DNA of 64,000 nucleotides from Mycobacterium heidelbergense (GCF_010730745.1 NZ_AP022615.1:2852001-2916000), one strand, 5' to 3'. Shown: positions 8,710-17,700, counted from the stretch's first letter. Notes: generated by a model not told the origin, from the letters alone. Numbers and translations are program-made.

Positions 8710-9531
8710 GTGGAGATTCGCCACAAGACGAAGCTGGTCGACGGCCTGGTCACCAGTTACCTGGAGGCGGGCGAAGGCGAGCCTCTGGTGCTGCTGCACG
8801 GGGGCGAGTTCGGTGCCAGCGCCGAACTCGGCTGGGAACGTAACATCGCCGCCCTCGCCACGCGCTACCGAGTGCTGGCGCCGGACCAGCTGGGGTTCGG
8901 GCAGTCGGCGAAGGTCGTCGACTTCGTCGACGGCCGCGGCATGCGGATCCGGCATGTGGCTCGCTTCTGTGAGGTGCTTGGTATCGGCTCGGCCCACTTC
9001 GCCGGCAACTCGATGGGCGCCATCAACCTGCTCACCGACGCCACCTCGGATACGCCGCGGCTGCCACTCCGCAGCCTGGTGATCCTCTGTGGAGGCGGCG
9101 AGATCCAACAGAACCGGCATTTCGACGCGCTCCAGCAGTACGACGCGACCCTGCCGGCGATGCGGCGCATCGTCGAGGCGCTGTTCTACGACCCCGGTTA
9201 CCCGGCAGACGAGGACTACGTGCGCCGCCGCTATGAGTCGAGCATCGCGCCCGGCGCGTGGGAGGCCGTGGCCGCGGCCCGATTTCGCCGCCCCGATGCC
9301 AAACCGTCTTCGGCTCCCTCGAGCACACGAGCGTACGAGCGCATCGACGTGCCAACGCTCGTCATCGAGGGGGGAGACGACAAGCTCCTCCCGTCCGGCT
9401 GGGCCGCTCAGATAGCCAAACAAATCGAGGGCGCCCGCTCGGCAGTGGTCGGCGAGGCCGGCCACTGCCCGCAGATCGAGCAGTCCTCGACGGTCAACCA
9501 GCTGCTGCTCGACTTTTTCGCGGCCGTCTGA
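8710..9531 (+). CDS. Second alpha/beta hydrolase of the ring-cleavage operon
   Basis: 273 residues from GTG 8710, eleven bases after the cyclase stop, with AGAAGGCGGG before it. Motifs: oxyanion 'LLHGGEFGA', nucleophile 'FAGNSMGAINL', acid region 'IEGGDDKLLPSG', and 'EAGHCPQIE' with the catalytic His. The overall type is meta-cleavage-product hydrolase, as for the gene at 399, but the sequences differ clearly. It is the last gene of the operon and meets the MmcO-like gene tail to tail five bases later, with no obvious terminator hairpin between. Confidence 0.8.
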   Translation: MEIRHKTKLVDGLVTSYLEAGEGEPLVLLHGGEFGASAELGWERNIAALATRYRVLAPDQLGFGQSAKVVDFVDGRGMRIRHVARFCEVLGIGSAHFAGNSMGAINLLTDATSDTPRLPLRSLVILCGGGEIQQNRHFDALQQYDATLPAMRRIVEALFYDPGYPADEDYVRRRYESSIAPGAWEAVAAARFRRPDAKPSSAPSSTRAYERIDVPTLVIEGGDDKLLPSGWAAQIAKQIEGARSAVVGEAGHCPQIEQSSTVNQLLLDFFAAV

Positions 9532-9536
9532 GGGTC

Positions 9537-11102
9537 TTAGAAGGCGTAATCCAGCCTGGTCTGCATGCCGGCCTCTTGGTGATAACCGTTGTGGCAGTGT
9601 AACATCCACAAGCCCGGGTTGTCGGCGACCAGCACGGCGAGGATTTTCTGCTTGGGCAGTACGATGACTGTGTCCTTGCGCGCACCGGGACTACCGTCGG
9701 CCTTGAGCACCTGGAAAGTGTGGCCGTGTAGGTGAATCGGGTGATACATCATCGTTGGGTTGTCGAATGTGATGGTGGGCCGTTGGCCCTGTCGGACGTG
9801 CAGCGGATCCGTCTCGCTGTAGGGCTTGCCGTTGATCATCCAGTTGTACTGCATCATGTTGCCGCCCAGGAGGACCTGGAGGTTGAGGTCCGGCTGCGGC
9901 CGACCCAAGTTCACGGGTGTTGTGGCGGTGAACATTTCGACGGTGCCCACCCGCTTGGTCAGTTCGGCCGGTTGGAAGCCCGGGTCGGGTGGGCTGCCCG
10001 CCCCGGTGGAAAACAGCGCGCGTGCCAGGTCGTTCTTTCCTTCGGCGAGCGCGACCAGCGGGAAGACGCCGTCGGCGGCGGTCACAACGACGTCGTAGCG
10101 CTCCGCCATGCCGATGAGCAACGCGTCGACCTGGGTGGGCACCACGGGGAAGCCGTCGGTATGGGTGACGGTCATCGAGTGCCCGGACAGGGCGACGCGA
10201 AATGTGGTGTCGGAGCCGGTGTTTATGAACCGGATCCTGATTCGTTGGCCCGGCTTCGCGTTGAACGTGGTGGGGGCCGCCGGAATTCGGCCGTTGATCA
10301 GGTAGTACGGATACGCGATGTCTCCGGCGTCGCCGCCGAGCAGGTCGCTGTCGCCGACGCCGCCTTCCGGCATCGCCGCCCCCGGTGTCGTCGCGCTGGT
10401 CGTGGAGCTCGTGGATGTGGGCGGGGACATGTTCCGCGTCCTGGGTTTGTTCGGGCTCGTCAATTCGGCGTAGATCTGTTCCGGGCTCTTTCCGGCGCCG
10501 TCGGTCCAATCATCAAGGATGACAACCCATTCGGCGTCATAGTTGCCCTCGGTCGGATCGTCGACGATGAGGGGCAGGTAGAGACCCTTGTCGGCGTCGA
10601 GACCGGTGTGCGGATGGCCCCAGTAGGTGCCCGGATTCGGCACGGAGAACCGGTAGGTGAAGTCCTGGCCGGCATCGATGTTGGGCGTCGCGGGCGCGGC
10701 GCCGTCCATGTCGTTGCGCAGGGCGATGCCGTGCCAATGCACCGATGTCGGACGGTCGAGCCGATTGGTGACGTTGACGACAAGCTCATCACCGATGTTG
10801 GCGCGGATCAGCGGTCCGGGAATGGTGTTGCCGAACGCAAACGTACGGACGACCGGTCCGCCCAGATCGATTTGTGTCTGTTGGGGTGTCAGGCTGGCGG
10901 TCACGGTGCGCCCGCTGTGCGGCCGGGCCGCCTCGGCCGCGGCGATGGCGGCGGCCATTTGGGCGGCGGCGCTCGACACCTGAGACGTGGATTGGCTACA
11001 AGCCGCCAGGGTCAATCCGCCGGCGATGCCGGCGGCCATGAAGCCACGCCGGGTGAGCCGCGTCCTGTCGAAGGGGACCCCGCTTGTCGGTAGCCCTGGC
11101 AT
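9537..11102 (-). CDS. mmcO: MmcO-like multicopper oxidase, Tat-exported lipoprotein
   Basis: 521 residues. ATG 11102 is chosen because GAGGAGCGAGCA precedes it, although the frame stays open further upstream. The twin-arginine signal is 'LTRRGFMAAGIAGGLTLAAC', with the RR at 18-19 and a lipobox Cys at 35. Copper motifs come in the usual order: HWHG, HPH, 'HPIHLHGHTF' and 'HCHNGYHQEAGM'. The sequence closely follows M. tuberculosis MmcO (Rv0846c), a periplasmic cuprous oxidase for copper resistance. A Ser/Thr-rich insert ('SPPTSTSSTTSATT') is present around residue 230. A TATAAA hexamer (minus strand, 11144-11139) may be the -10 element. Confidence 0.9.
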   Translation of the reverse strand: MPGLPTSGVPFDRTRLTRRGFMAAGIAGGLTLAACSQSTSQVSSAAAQMAAAIAAAEAARPHSGRTVTASLTPQQTQIDLGGPVVRTFAFGNTIPGPLIRANIGDELVVNVTNRLDRPTSVHWHGIALRNDMDGAAPATPNIDAGQDFTYRFSVPNPGTYWGHPHTGLDADKGLYLPLIVDDPTEGNYDAEWVVILDDWTDGAGKSPEQIYAELTSPNKPRTRNMSPPTSTSSTTSATTPGAAMPEGGVGDSDLLGGDAGDIAYPYYLINGRIPAAPTTFNAKPGQRIRIRFINTGSDTTFRVALSGHSMTVTHTDGFPVVPTQVDALLIGMAERYDVVVTAADGVFPLVALAEGKNDLARALFSTGAGSPPDPGFQPAELTKRVGTVEMFTATTPVNLGRPQPDLNLQVLLGGNMMQYNWMINGKPYSETDPLHVRQGQRPTITFDNPTMMYHPIHLHGHTFQVLKADGSPGARKDTVIVLPKQKILAVLVADNPGLWMLHCHNGYHQEAGMQTRLDYAF

Positions 11103-11312
11103 TGCTCGCTCCTCGCGTCGGTTATTCGCCCCCGGCGCTTTATACCGTGCTCGGCCGTTAGCCGGATCGCAAGTGCTGGCGCAACCAGGTAGCGCCCGGG
11201 CGTGCATTGAGCGTCGGGAAGGTGAGCCGTGCGGTGTCGAGCCGGTGACGCGATGACGTCGATCTTGTCGCGCTGCCGCACAAGCGGATTCACCGACTCG
11301 GCGTCCGCCAGC

Positions 11313-12071
11313 TCATGACTGCGGGTGGGAGGCGACCCAATCGCCAAAGCGGGTTGGGTAGATCGTCGCGTCGTCGGCATCGACCGGAACGATGCTGTGG
11401 TCGTCGAGCACCGCACCGAAGTAGCGGGCCTCGGGGTCGGTCACCACCTCGCGTCGATCGCCGGTTGCCGCAAATCGGGTCCGGATGAAGTCGTCCATGC
11501 CCGATTTCTCCGGGCCGGCGATGTTGATGATGCCATTGCGCGGCTGCCCGATTGCCGCGCGGGTGACGGCGGTGGCGACGTCCTCGGCGGCGATGGGCTG
11601 GAAGGCCGCATGCGGCAGGCGAACCGTGTTGCCGTCGGTTGCCGAATCGGCGATCGCGTCGACGAATTCGAAGAATTGAGTTGCCCGCACGATCGAATAC
11701 GGGCATCCCGACTCCTCGATCAGCTTTTCCTGGGCGCACTTGGCGCGCATGTAGCCACTCTCCCGGGCGCGGTCGGCACCAACGATCGACAGCGCGACGT
11801 GCTGCCGCACACCGGCCGCGCGCTCCGCGTCGAGAAGGTTTCTGGTCGAGGCGGTGAAGAAGTGCATGACCGGTTCGTCTTCGAAGGACGGCGAGTTCGA
11901 GACGTCCACCACCGTGTGCGCACCCGCCACGGCGTCGGCGAGCCCCTCGCCGGTCACGGCGTCGACACCCGACCGCGGCGAGGCTGAGAGCGCCTCGTGC
12001 CCCAGCCCGGTCAGGTTGGCGATGACCCGCGAGCCGATGAGTCCGGTGCCGCCGATAACCAAGATCTTCAT
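11313..12071 (-). CDS. NmrA/atypical-SDR NAD(P)-binding protein
   Basis: 252 residues from ATG 12071, preceded by GGGAGGGCTCG. The nucleotide-binding motif GGTGLIG lies at 7-13, followed by 'VVDVSNSPSFEDEPVM', 'HVALSIVGADR', 'YMRAKCAQEKLIEESG' and 'SIVRATQFFEF'. This is the pattern of atypical SDRs of the NmrA/quinone-oxidoreductase type, which act as redox sensors or reductases. It lies alone, divergent from the SDR at 12247. Substrate unknown. Confidence 0.75.
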   Translation of the reverse strand: MKILVIGGTGLIGSRVIANLTGLGHEALSASPRSGVDAVTGEGLADAVAGAHTVVDVSNSPSFEDEPVMHFFTASTRNLLDAERAAGVRQHVALSIVGADRARESGYMRAKCAQEKLIEESGCPYSIVRATQFFEFVDAIADSATDGNTVRLPHAAFQPIAAEDVATAVTRAAIGQPRNGIINIAGPEKSGMDDFIRTRFAATGDRREVVTDPEARYFGAVLDDHSIVPVDADDATIYPTRFGDWVASHPQS

Positions 12072-12197
12072 AATCGAGCCCTCCCGAGGTCCGCGCCGAA
12101 CTGGTGACTTCATCATCGCGCTCATGCTCGCCGCTCGGAACCCGTGGACGTTTGTCGTCAGCGCGCGGCCGCACCCCGAAGTACGGTCAACACCCCC

Positions 12198-12246
12198 TTA
12201 AATCAATTGCTTGACTTAACAGGGCCCACGCCGATTAACTCGTCCT
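12198..12246 (+). promoter_or_regulatory. TetR-type operator and leaderless promoter of the SDR gene
   Basis: A 22-base inverted repeat at 12198-12219 reads TTAAATCAAT-TG-CTTGACTTAA. Its right half contains a -35-like TTGACT (12211-12216). A -10-like TTAACT lies 18 bases later (12235-12240), six bases before GTG 12247. There is no ribosome-binding site, so transcription probably starts at the start codon. The same arrangement precedes the TetR gene at 13123. Binding would block the -35 box. Confidence 0.65.
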
Positions 12247-13056
12247 GTGGTCAACGAGTTGGCGGGCAAGGTAGCCATCGTCACGGGCGGGGCCTCGGGC
12301 ATCGGCCGCGGCACGGTGGAAAAGTTTGTGGCCGAGGGCGCGCGGGTCGTCATCGCCGACGTCGAAAGCGATAGCGGCGAGGCGCTCGCGGCGGCGCTGG
12401 GACCCGACGCCTTTTTCCGGCGGGCGGACGTTTCCGATCCCGACCAGGTCGCGGCGCTGGTGACCGCGGCCGTCGAAAGGTTCGGCGGTCTGCACGTCAT
12501 GGTGAACAACGCCGGGGTCTCGGGCACCATGCATCGTCGGTTTCTCGACGACGACCTGGCCGACTTCCACCGCATCATGGCGGTCAATGTGCTGGGGGTG
12601 ATGGCGGGTACCCGAGACGCCGCCCGGCACATGGCCGCCCACGGCGGCGGATCGATCATCAACATGACCTCGATCGGCGGAATCCAGGCCGGCGGCGGCG
12701 TGATGACCTACCGCGCGTCCAAGGCGGCGGTCATCCAGTTCACCAAGTCCGCGGCAATCGAGTTGGCATACCACGAGATTCGGGTCAACGCGATCGCACC
12801 GGGCAACATACCCACGCCGCTGCTGGCCACGTCGGCGACGAACATGGATGCCGAGCAGCTCGAGCGGTACGAGGAGCGCATCCGCGAGACGATGCGGGCC
12901 GACCGGCCGCTGAAGCGCGAGGGCACGCCCGCCGACATCGCCGAGGCGGCACTGTATTTCGCCAGCGACCGGTCACGCTATGTCACCGGAACCGTGTTGC
13001 CGGTCGACGGGGGCACGGTCGCGGGCAAGGCGATCAGGTCCAAACGCAAGGAATGA
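12247..13056 (+). CDS. Short-chain dehydrogenase/reductase
   Basis: 269 residues from GTG 12247, predicted leaderless. Classical SDR motifs: TGGASGIG at 13-20, 'MVNNAGVSG', catalytic Ser in 'NMTSIGG', 'YRASKAA' (YxxxK), then 'VNAIAPGNIPTP' and 'VLPVDGGT' at the end. It is first in a run of plus-strand genes (SDR, TetR, ferredoxin, P450, amidohydrolase, two M24 proteins). It probably oxidises an alcohol made by the P450. The 66-base gap to the TetR gene carries a second copy of the operator. Confidence 0.85.
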   Translation: MVNELAGKVAIVTGGASGIGRGTVEKFVAEGARVVIADVESDSGEALAAALGPDAFFRRADVSDPDQVAALVTAAVERFGGLHVMVNNAGVSGTMHRRFLDDDLADFHRIMAVNVLGVMAGTRDAARHMAAHGGGSIINMTSIGGIQAGGGVMTYRASKAAVIQFTKSAAIELAYHEIRVNAIAPGNIPTPLLATSATNMDAEQLERYEERIRETMRADRPLKREGTPADIAEAALYFASDRSRYVTGTVLPVDGGTVAGKAIRSKRKE

Positions 13057-13074
13057 CGTCCGGGACCGGACGAC

Positions 13075-13122
13075 TTAAATCAAGCACTTGACTTAAAATC
13101 GCGGGCGCGGTTGACTGGTCCA
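13075..13122 (+). promoter_or_regulatory. Second copy of the operator, leaderless promoter of the TetR gene
   Basis: A 22-base repeat at 13075-13096 reads TTAAATCAAG-CA-CTTGACTTAA, differing from the copy at 12198 only at the centre. A -35-like TTGACT (13088-13093) lies inside it and a -10-like TTGACT is at 13111-13116, six bases before ATG 13123. Even the six spacer bases resemble the first promoter (both contain GTCC). This supports autoregulation by the TetR protein. Confidence 0.65.
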
Positions 13123-13788
13123 ATGACCACGGCAGGCAGGACCGTTCGCACCGAGCGGGCCAGCTCGACCCAGGAGGCGATCCTGGTGGCCGCCGAGCGG
13201 CTGTATGCCGAGCACGGCATGTTCGCGGTGTCCAACCGGCAGGTCAGCGAGGCCGCCGGCCAGGGCAACAACGCCGCGGTCGGTTACCACTTCGGTACCA
13301 AGGCCGACCTGGTGCGCGCCATCGAGGAGAAGCACCGTGGGCCCGTCGAACGGCTTCGCGAGCGCATGGTGGACGAGTTGGACGATTCCGCCGGAATGCG
13401 GGACTGGGTGGCCTGCCTGGTGCGCCCACTCACCGACCATCTGGCGGATCTCGGCCGTGATGGGTCGCCCACCTGGTACGCGCGCTTCGCGGCGCAGGCG
13501 ATGACCGACCCGGCCTACTACAACATCATCGTCAAGGGCGCGCTCAGCTCGCCATCGCTGGTTCAGGTCGTCGACGGGATCAACAGCTGCCTGCCCAACC
13601 TGCCGGCCGAGGTCCGTTTCGAACGCAACATCATGGCCCGCAACCTGCTGATGCACACCTGCGCCGACCGCGAACGCGCACTGTCGGCGGGTCCATCGAT
13701 ACACCAAACATCTTGGCGCGCTGCGGCATCCGGCCTCATCGACGCGATCGCGGGCCTGTGGTTGGCGCCCGTGACGCCATACGAGTGA
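13123..13788 (+). CDS. TetR-family regulator of the SDR-ferredoxin-P450 cluster
   Basis: 221 residues from ATG 13123; a TTG twelve bases upstream is in frame but overlaps the -10 element. The N-terminal HTH is 'FAVSNRQVSEAAGQGNNAAVGYHFGTKADLVRAI' (HTH split: 'VSEAAGQGNNAAVGYHF'). The C-terminal ligand domain is divergent, as usual. It is flanked on both sides by genes it probably controls, and paired palindromes at 12198 and 13075 fit a TetR dimer. The ferredoxin gene begins 11 bases after its stop, so the genes from here on are probably cotranscribed. Confidence 0.85.
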   Translation: MTTAGRTVRTERASSTQEAILVAAERLYAEHGMFAVSNRQVSEAAGQGNNAAVGYHFGTKADLVRAIEEKHRGPVERLRERMVDELDDSAGMRDWVACLVRPLTDHLADLGRDGSPTWYARFAAQAMTDPAYYNIIVKGALSSPSLVQVVDGINSCLPNLPAEVRFERNIMARNLLMHTCADRERALSAGPSIHQTSWRAAASGLIDAIAGLWLAPVTPYE

Positions 13789-13799
13789 AGGCTCTCCAG

Positions 13800-13994
13800 A
13801 TGAAAGTGACTGTCGACCAAAACGTGTGCGCATCATCGGGAAACTGCGTCATGAACGCGCCCGACGTCTTCGACCAGCGTGACGAGGACGGCGTCGTCGT
13901 CCTGCTCAATGCGAACCCGCCGCCCGATCAGGCCGAGGGCGCACGCCGAGCCGCCGCGGCATGCCCGGCGCAGGCCATCTATATCGAGGAATGA
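13800..13994 (+). CDS. Small 3Fe-4S-type ferredoxin, P450 redox partner
   Basis: 64 residues from ATG 13800. Cluster motif 'CASSGNC' (CxxSxxC) near residue 10, and 'ACPAQAI' near the C-terminus. Single-cluster mycobacterial ferredoxins vary at the central position of CxxXxxC; here it is Ser. The P450 start lies one base after its stop, so the two are a functional pair. An in-frame upstream extension exists but overlaps the TetR gene. Confidence 0.85.
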   Translation: MKVTVDQNVCASSGNCVMNAPDVFDQRDEDGVVVLLNANPPPDQAEGARRAAAACPAQAIYIEE

Positions 13995-13995
13995 A

Positions 13996-15252
13996 ATGTC
14001 GGACACACTGACGAGCACCGCGACCGAGGCGGCTTCCGAGATCCCGGAGTATCCGATGGCCAGGAACGCGGGCTGCCCGTTCGCCCCGCCACCGGACGTC
14101 ATGGCACTGGCCGAATCCAAGCCGCTGTCCAGGGTCCGGATCTGGGACGGCAGCACACCGTGGCTCATCACGGGCTACGAGCAAGTGCGGGAACTGTTTT
14201 CCGATTCGCGGGTCAGCGTCGACGACCGCACGCCGGGGTTTCCGCACTGGAACGCGGGCATGCTGGCCACGGTGCACAAGCGCCCGCGGTCGGTCTTCAC
14301 CTCCGACGGCGAAGAGCACACGCGATTCCGGCGGATGTTGTCGAAGCCCTTCACGTTCAGGCGGGTTGAGGGTTTGCGCCCGACCATCCAGCAGATCACC
14401 GACGACCACATCGACGCGATACTCGCCGGACCGCAGCCCGCCGACCTCGTCACCGCGCTGGCCCTGCCGGTGCCGTCGCTGGTGATCAGCCAGCTGCTCG
14501 GGGTGCCCTATGAGGACGCCGAGATGTTCCAGCACCACGCCAACGTCGGGCTCGCGCGCTATGCGACCGGTGAGGACACCGTGAAAGGCGCGGTGAGCCT
14601 GCACAAGTACCTGGCTCGCCTGGTCGAGGCCAAGATGGAAAACCCGGCTCCGGATTCTGCGCCAGATGCGGTATCCGACCTGGCCGAACGGGTCAGGGCC
14701 GGCGAGCTCAGCGTGAAAGAGGCCGCGCAGTTGGGCACCGGACTGCTGATCGCCGGGCACGAGACGACCTCCAACATGATCGGGCTCGGCGTGCTCGCCC
14801 TGCTGGGAAACCCGGACCAGTTGGCCGTCATCCGCGACGCCGAAGACCCCAAGATCGTCGCCAACGCCGTCGAGGAACTGTTGCGCTACCTCAGCATCAT
14901 CCAGAACGGACAGCGTCGCGTGGCCCTCGAAGACATCGCCATCGCCGGAGAGGTCATCCGCGCCGGCGAAGGCATCATTATCGATCTGGCCCCGGCGAAC
15001 TGGGATTCGCACGCCTTCACCGAGTCGGATCGGCTCTACCTACACCGGTCGGGGGCCGATCGCAACGTCGCCTTCGGCTACGGCAGGCACCAATGCGTGG
15101 GGCAGCAGCTTGCCCGCGCGGAGCTCCAGATCGTCTACCGCACGCTGTTTCGTCGCGTCCCCACGCTGGCGCTGGGCATCCCGATCGAGGACGTGCCATT
15201 CAAACACGACCGGCTCGCCTACGGCGTCTACGAACTGCCGGTGACCTGGTAA
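13996..15252 (+). CDS. Cytochrome P450
   Basis: 418 residues from ATG 13996. The N-terminus 'MARNAGCPFAPPPDV' resembles the CYP105 branch of soluble bacterial P450s. I-helix 'LIAGHETTSNM', K-helix ExxR in 'EELLRYLS', and the haem-binding loop 'FGYGRHQCVGQQLARAEL' with the Cys ligand are all present. No membrane segment. The ferredoxin encoded directly upstream should supply electrons; a ferredoxin reductase is not encoded here. Likely role: first hydroxylation of a hydrophobic substrate, with the SDR oxidising the product. Confidence 0.9.
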   Translation: MSDTLTSTATEAASEIPEYPMARNAGCPFAPPPDVMALAESKPLSRVRIWDGSTPWLITGYEQVRELFSDSRVSVDDRTPGFPHWNAGMLATVHKRPRSVFTSDGEEHTRFRRMLSKPFTFRRVEGLRPTIQQITDDHIDAILAGPQPADLVTALALPVPSLVISQLLGVPYEDAEMFQHHANVGLARYATGEDTVKGAVSLHKYLARLVEAKMENPAPDSAPDAVSDLAERVRAGELSVKEAAQLGTGLLIAGHETTSNMIGLGVLALLGNPDQLAVIRDAEDPKIVANAVEELLRYLSIIQNGQRRVALEDIAIAGEVIRAGEGIIIDLAPANWDSHAFTESDRLYLHRSGADRNVAFGYGRHQCVGQQLARAELQIVYRTLFRRVPTLALGIPIEDVPFKHDRLAYGVYELPVTW

Positions 15253-15270
15253 ACCCCGAATGGAGGGTCA

Positions 15271-16446
15271 ATGATGACGACTCAAACACACACCGTTTCG
15301 CTCTATCCGCCGGGAGGCTTTGGGGCGCCGAAGGATCGCCGTGGCCACGCCACCGGCAGCAACGTGGGCCTGCCGGAGGGAACCGTCGTTTTCTCCGCCG
15401 ACAACCACATTTCCCTGGCCGACGACATCTTCTACGAACGCTTCCCCGACGACCTCAAGGACAAGGCCCCGCGGATCTGGTACGAGGACGGCGCCTACCA
15501 GGTCGGGCGCAAGGGGCAGTCGTTCTTGCCGGGCGACTTCAGCGCGGTGCTGATGCAGTACGACGATCTGCCCGGGGCCGCGAGCACCAACATCGAGGCC
15601 CGGATCCGGGAGCTGCACGAGGACGGCGTCGACAAAGAACTGGCCTTCCCCAACGCGGTGCTGGCGCTCTTTCACTACCCGGACAAGAAACTTCGCGAGC
15701 TCACATTCCGGATCTACAACGAGTACATCGCGGAGCTGCAGGAACGCTCGGCCGGACACTTCTACGGTGCCGGGCTGATCAACTGGTGGGACCCGCAGGG
15801 CACCAGGCGAACACTGGACGAGCTGAAATCGTTGGGGCTCAAGACGTTCCTGATGCCGCTGAACCCGGGCAAGGACGACGACGGCAACCCGATCGACTAC
15901 GCGAACACGTCGATGAGCGCCGTCTGGGACGAGATCGAAGCCTCCGGCCTGCCGGTCACCCACCACATCGGGGAAACCCCACCGAAGAGCCCATGCGAGT
16001 TCAACAGCGTCGTCGTCGGCATGATGATCAACATCGACGGATTCCGGGAGACGTTCTCCAAGTACATCTTTGGCGGAATCCTCGATCGACACCCGCGCCT
16101 GCGCATCGGATGGTTCGAAGGCGGGATCTCCTGGGTTCCATGGGCGCTGCAAGACGCCGAACACCTGGTGGCGTCCTATCAGCACATGTTCAACCGGCCG
16201 CTGGAGCACGACGTGCGCTACTACTGGGACACCCACATGAGCGCGTCCTTCATGGTCGACCCCCTGGGTCTGCAGCTGATCGACAGGATCGGGGTCGACA
16301 AGGTGATGTGGTCCAGCGACTACCCGCACAACGAAAGCACATACGGCTACTCCGAGAAGTCGTTGGCCGCCGTCGTCGACGCCGTCGGTCCGGCCGATGC
16401 GGCGCGGATCGTCAGCGGTAACATCACGGAATTCCTTGGCTTGTAA
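15271..16446 (+). CDS. Amidohydrolase-2 family metal-dependent hydrolase/decarboxylase
   Basis: 391 residues from ATG 15271 with GGAGGG at 15261-15266. ACMSD-like TIM-barrel pattern: 'VFSADNHISLADDIF' in place of the usual N-terminal HxH, 'VTHHIGETPP' in the middle and 'VMWSSDYPHNES' with the metal-ligand Asp near the end. 'WFEGGISWVPWALQDAEHL' is a landmark of the branch also seen at 33616. Members hydrolyse or decarboxylate ring or carboxylate compounds. It follows the P450 with an 18-base gap and is probably in the same operon. Confidence 0.8.
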   Translation: MMTTQTHTVSLYPPGGFGAPKDRRGHATGSNVGLPEGTVVFSADNHISLADDIFYERFPDDLKDKAPRIWYEDGAYQVGRKGQSFLPGDFSAVLMQYDDLPGAASTNIEARIRELHEDGVDKELAFPNAVLALFHYPDKKLRELTFRIYNEYIAELQERSAGHFYGAGLINWWDPQGTRRTLDELKSLGLKTFLMPLNPGKDDDGNPIDYANTSMSAVWDEIEASGLPVTHHIGETPPKSPCEFNSVVVGMMINIDGFRETFSKYIFGGILDRHPRLRIGWFEGGISWVPWALQDAEHLVASYQHMFNRPLEHDVRYYWDTHMSASFMVDPLGLQLIDRIGVDKVMWSSDYPHNESTYGYSEKSLAAVVDAVGPADAARIVSGNITEFLGL

Positions 16447-16455
16447 GGCGCTTAG

Positions 16456-17700
16456 ATGACCACATTCGCGCAGCCGCCGTCGCCCGCGATCGAGATCCCC
16501 GAAACACCCGACCTGCCGCGCATGCGTCGCGAGACCGGGGCGCGGCTGCGCTCGGCGATGGCCGACCGCGGCGTCGACGCGATGATCCTGCTGGGCAACA
16601 GCGCCGTGGTCTACGCCACCGGGACCAGCTGGCCGCTGGGCGATGCCGGGCTGTCCTACGTCGAGCGGCCGGTGGCCGTGGTGGTCGCCGCCGACGAATC
16701 GCCGCACCTGTTCCTGCCGTTCCGCGAGGGCGCCTCGCAGGAGTCGGACCTGCCCGCCGATCACCTGCACGGCCCGGTCTACCTCGAATTCGACGAGGGC
16801 GTAGAGGATTTCGCCCGACTGCTGGCCGGCCTGATTCCGGCCGGGGCGACGATTGCGGTCGACGAGTGCACCGGTGCCATGTCGCGCGCGGCGAAGCTGT
16901 TGTTTCCCGGCGGCGCTCCCGTCGACGCGGCGGCGATCGTCAGCGCCGCCAAGGCGATCAAAACCCAGGACGAATTATCGTGCCTGCGCACCGCCATCCG
17001 GATCACCGACGAGGCGATGGTCGAAGTCCACAAGCGTCTGGCACCCGGCATCCGCCAGATCGACCTGTCGGCAAGCTTTTTGCGGCAGGCCTTCGAATTG
17101 GGTGCCACGGCCAGCATGCTCGAACCCATCTGGCAGGTGATGCCACAGAGCAAGGCCGACGGTGTGTGGACGACGCACGGAGACCTGGCGTTGCCGCTGC
17201 TGACCACCGAACGCGAATTGGCCGAAGGCGACGTGTTGTGGACCGACGTCAGCATCACCTACCGCGGCTACTGCTCCGACTTCGGACGCACCTGGATCGT
17301 CGGCCGGGATCCGACACCGCGCCAGCAGGCGCAGTTCGACAAATGGTCCGACATCATGACCGCCGTCCTCGACGTCGCCCGGGCCGGCGTCACAGCAGCC
17401 GACCTGGGCAGGGCGGCGACCGCGGCCAACGGCGGGAGCCGGCCGTGGCTGCCGCACTTCTACCTGGGCCACGGCATCGGCGTTAACGCGGCCGAAATGC
17501 CCATGATCGGGACCGATCTCGGCGACGAGTTCGACGAGAAGTACGTACTCCAACCGGGCATGGTGCTGGTCCTGGAGCCGGTGGTGTGGGAGGACGGCAC
17601 CGGCGGCTATCGCAGCGAAGAGGTCCTGGTGATCACCGAGGAAGGCTGGACACGGTTGACCAACTACCCCTATGACCCCTATGGCTCCTATGTCAGTTGA
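16456..17700 (+). CDS. M24-family metallohydrolase (Xaa-Pro aminopeptidase/creatinase type), metal site intact
   Basis: 414 residues from ATG 16456. The N-terminal creatinase domain precedes the pita-bread domain. All five metal ligands can be seen: Asp in 'LWTDVSI', Asp in 'YCSDFGRT', His in 'LGHGIGVNAAE', Glu in 'VLVLEPVVWEDG' and Glu in 'YRSEEVLVI'. Such proteins may be peptidases, creatinase-like hydrolases or DMSP lyases. In a catabolic operon, cleavage of a small amide or related bond is more likely than peptide turnover. The 3' end overlaps the next, related gene. Confidence 0.8.
   Translation: MTTFAQPPSPAIEIPETPDLPRMRRETGARLRSAMADRGVDAMILLGNSAVVYATGTSWPLGDAGLSYVERPVAVVVAADESPHLFLPFREGASQESDLPADHLHGPVYLEFDEGVEDFARLLAGLIPAGATIAVDECTGAMSRAAKLLFPGGAPVDAAAIVSAAKAIKTQDELSCLRTAIRITDEAMVEVHKRLAPGIRQIDLSASFLRQAFELGATASMLEPIWQVMPQSKADGVWTTHGDLALPLLTTERELAEGDVLWTDVSITYRGYCSDFGRTWIVGRDPTPRQQAQFDKWSDIMTAVLDVARAGVTAADLGRAATAANGGSRPWLPHFYLGHGIGVNAAEMPMIGTDLGDEFDEKYVLQPGMVLVLEPVVWEDGTGGYRSEEVLVITEEGWTRLTNYPYDPYGSYVS

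Noticed and set aside
9531..9537. Terminator between the converging operon and the oxidase gene
   Set aside because: Only five bases separate the stop codons and I see no stem-loop with a T-run there.
9732..11093. Long plus-strand open frame of 453 codons opposite the multicopper oxidase gene
   Set aside because: It is the antisense shadow of a well-supported gene. Its translation is low-complexity Arg/Gly/Val and shows no family motif.
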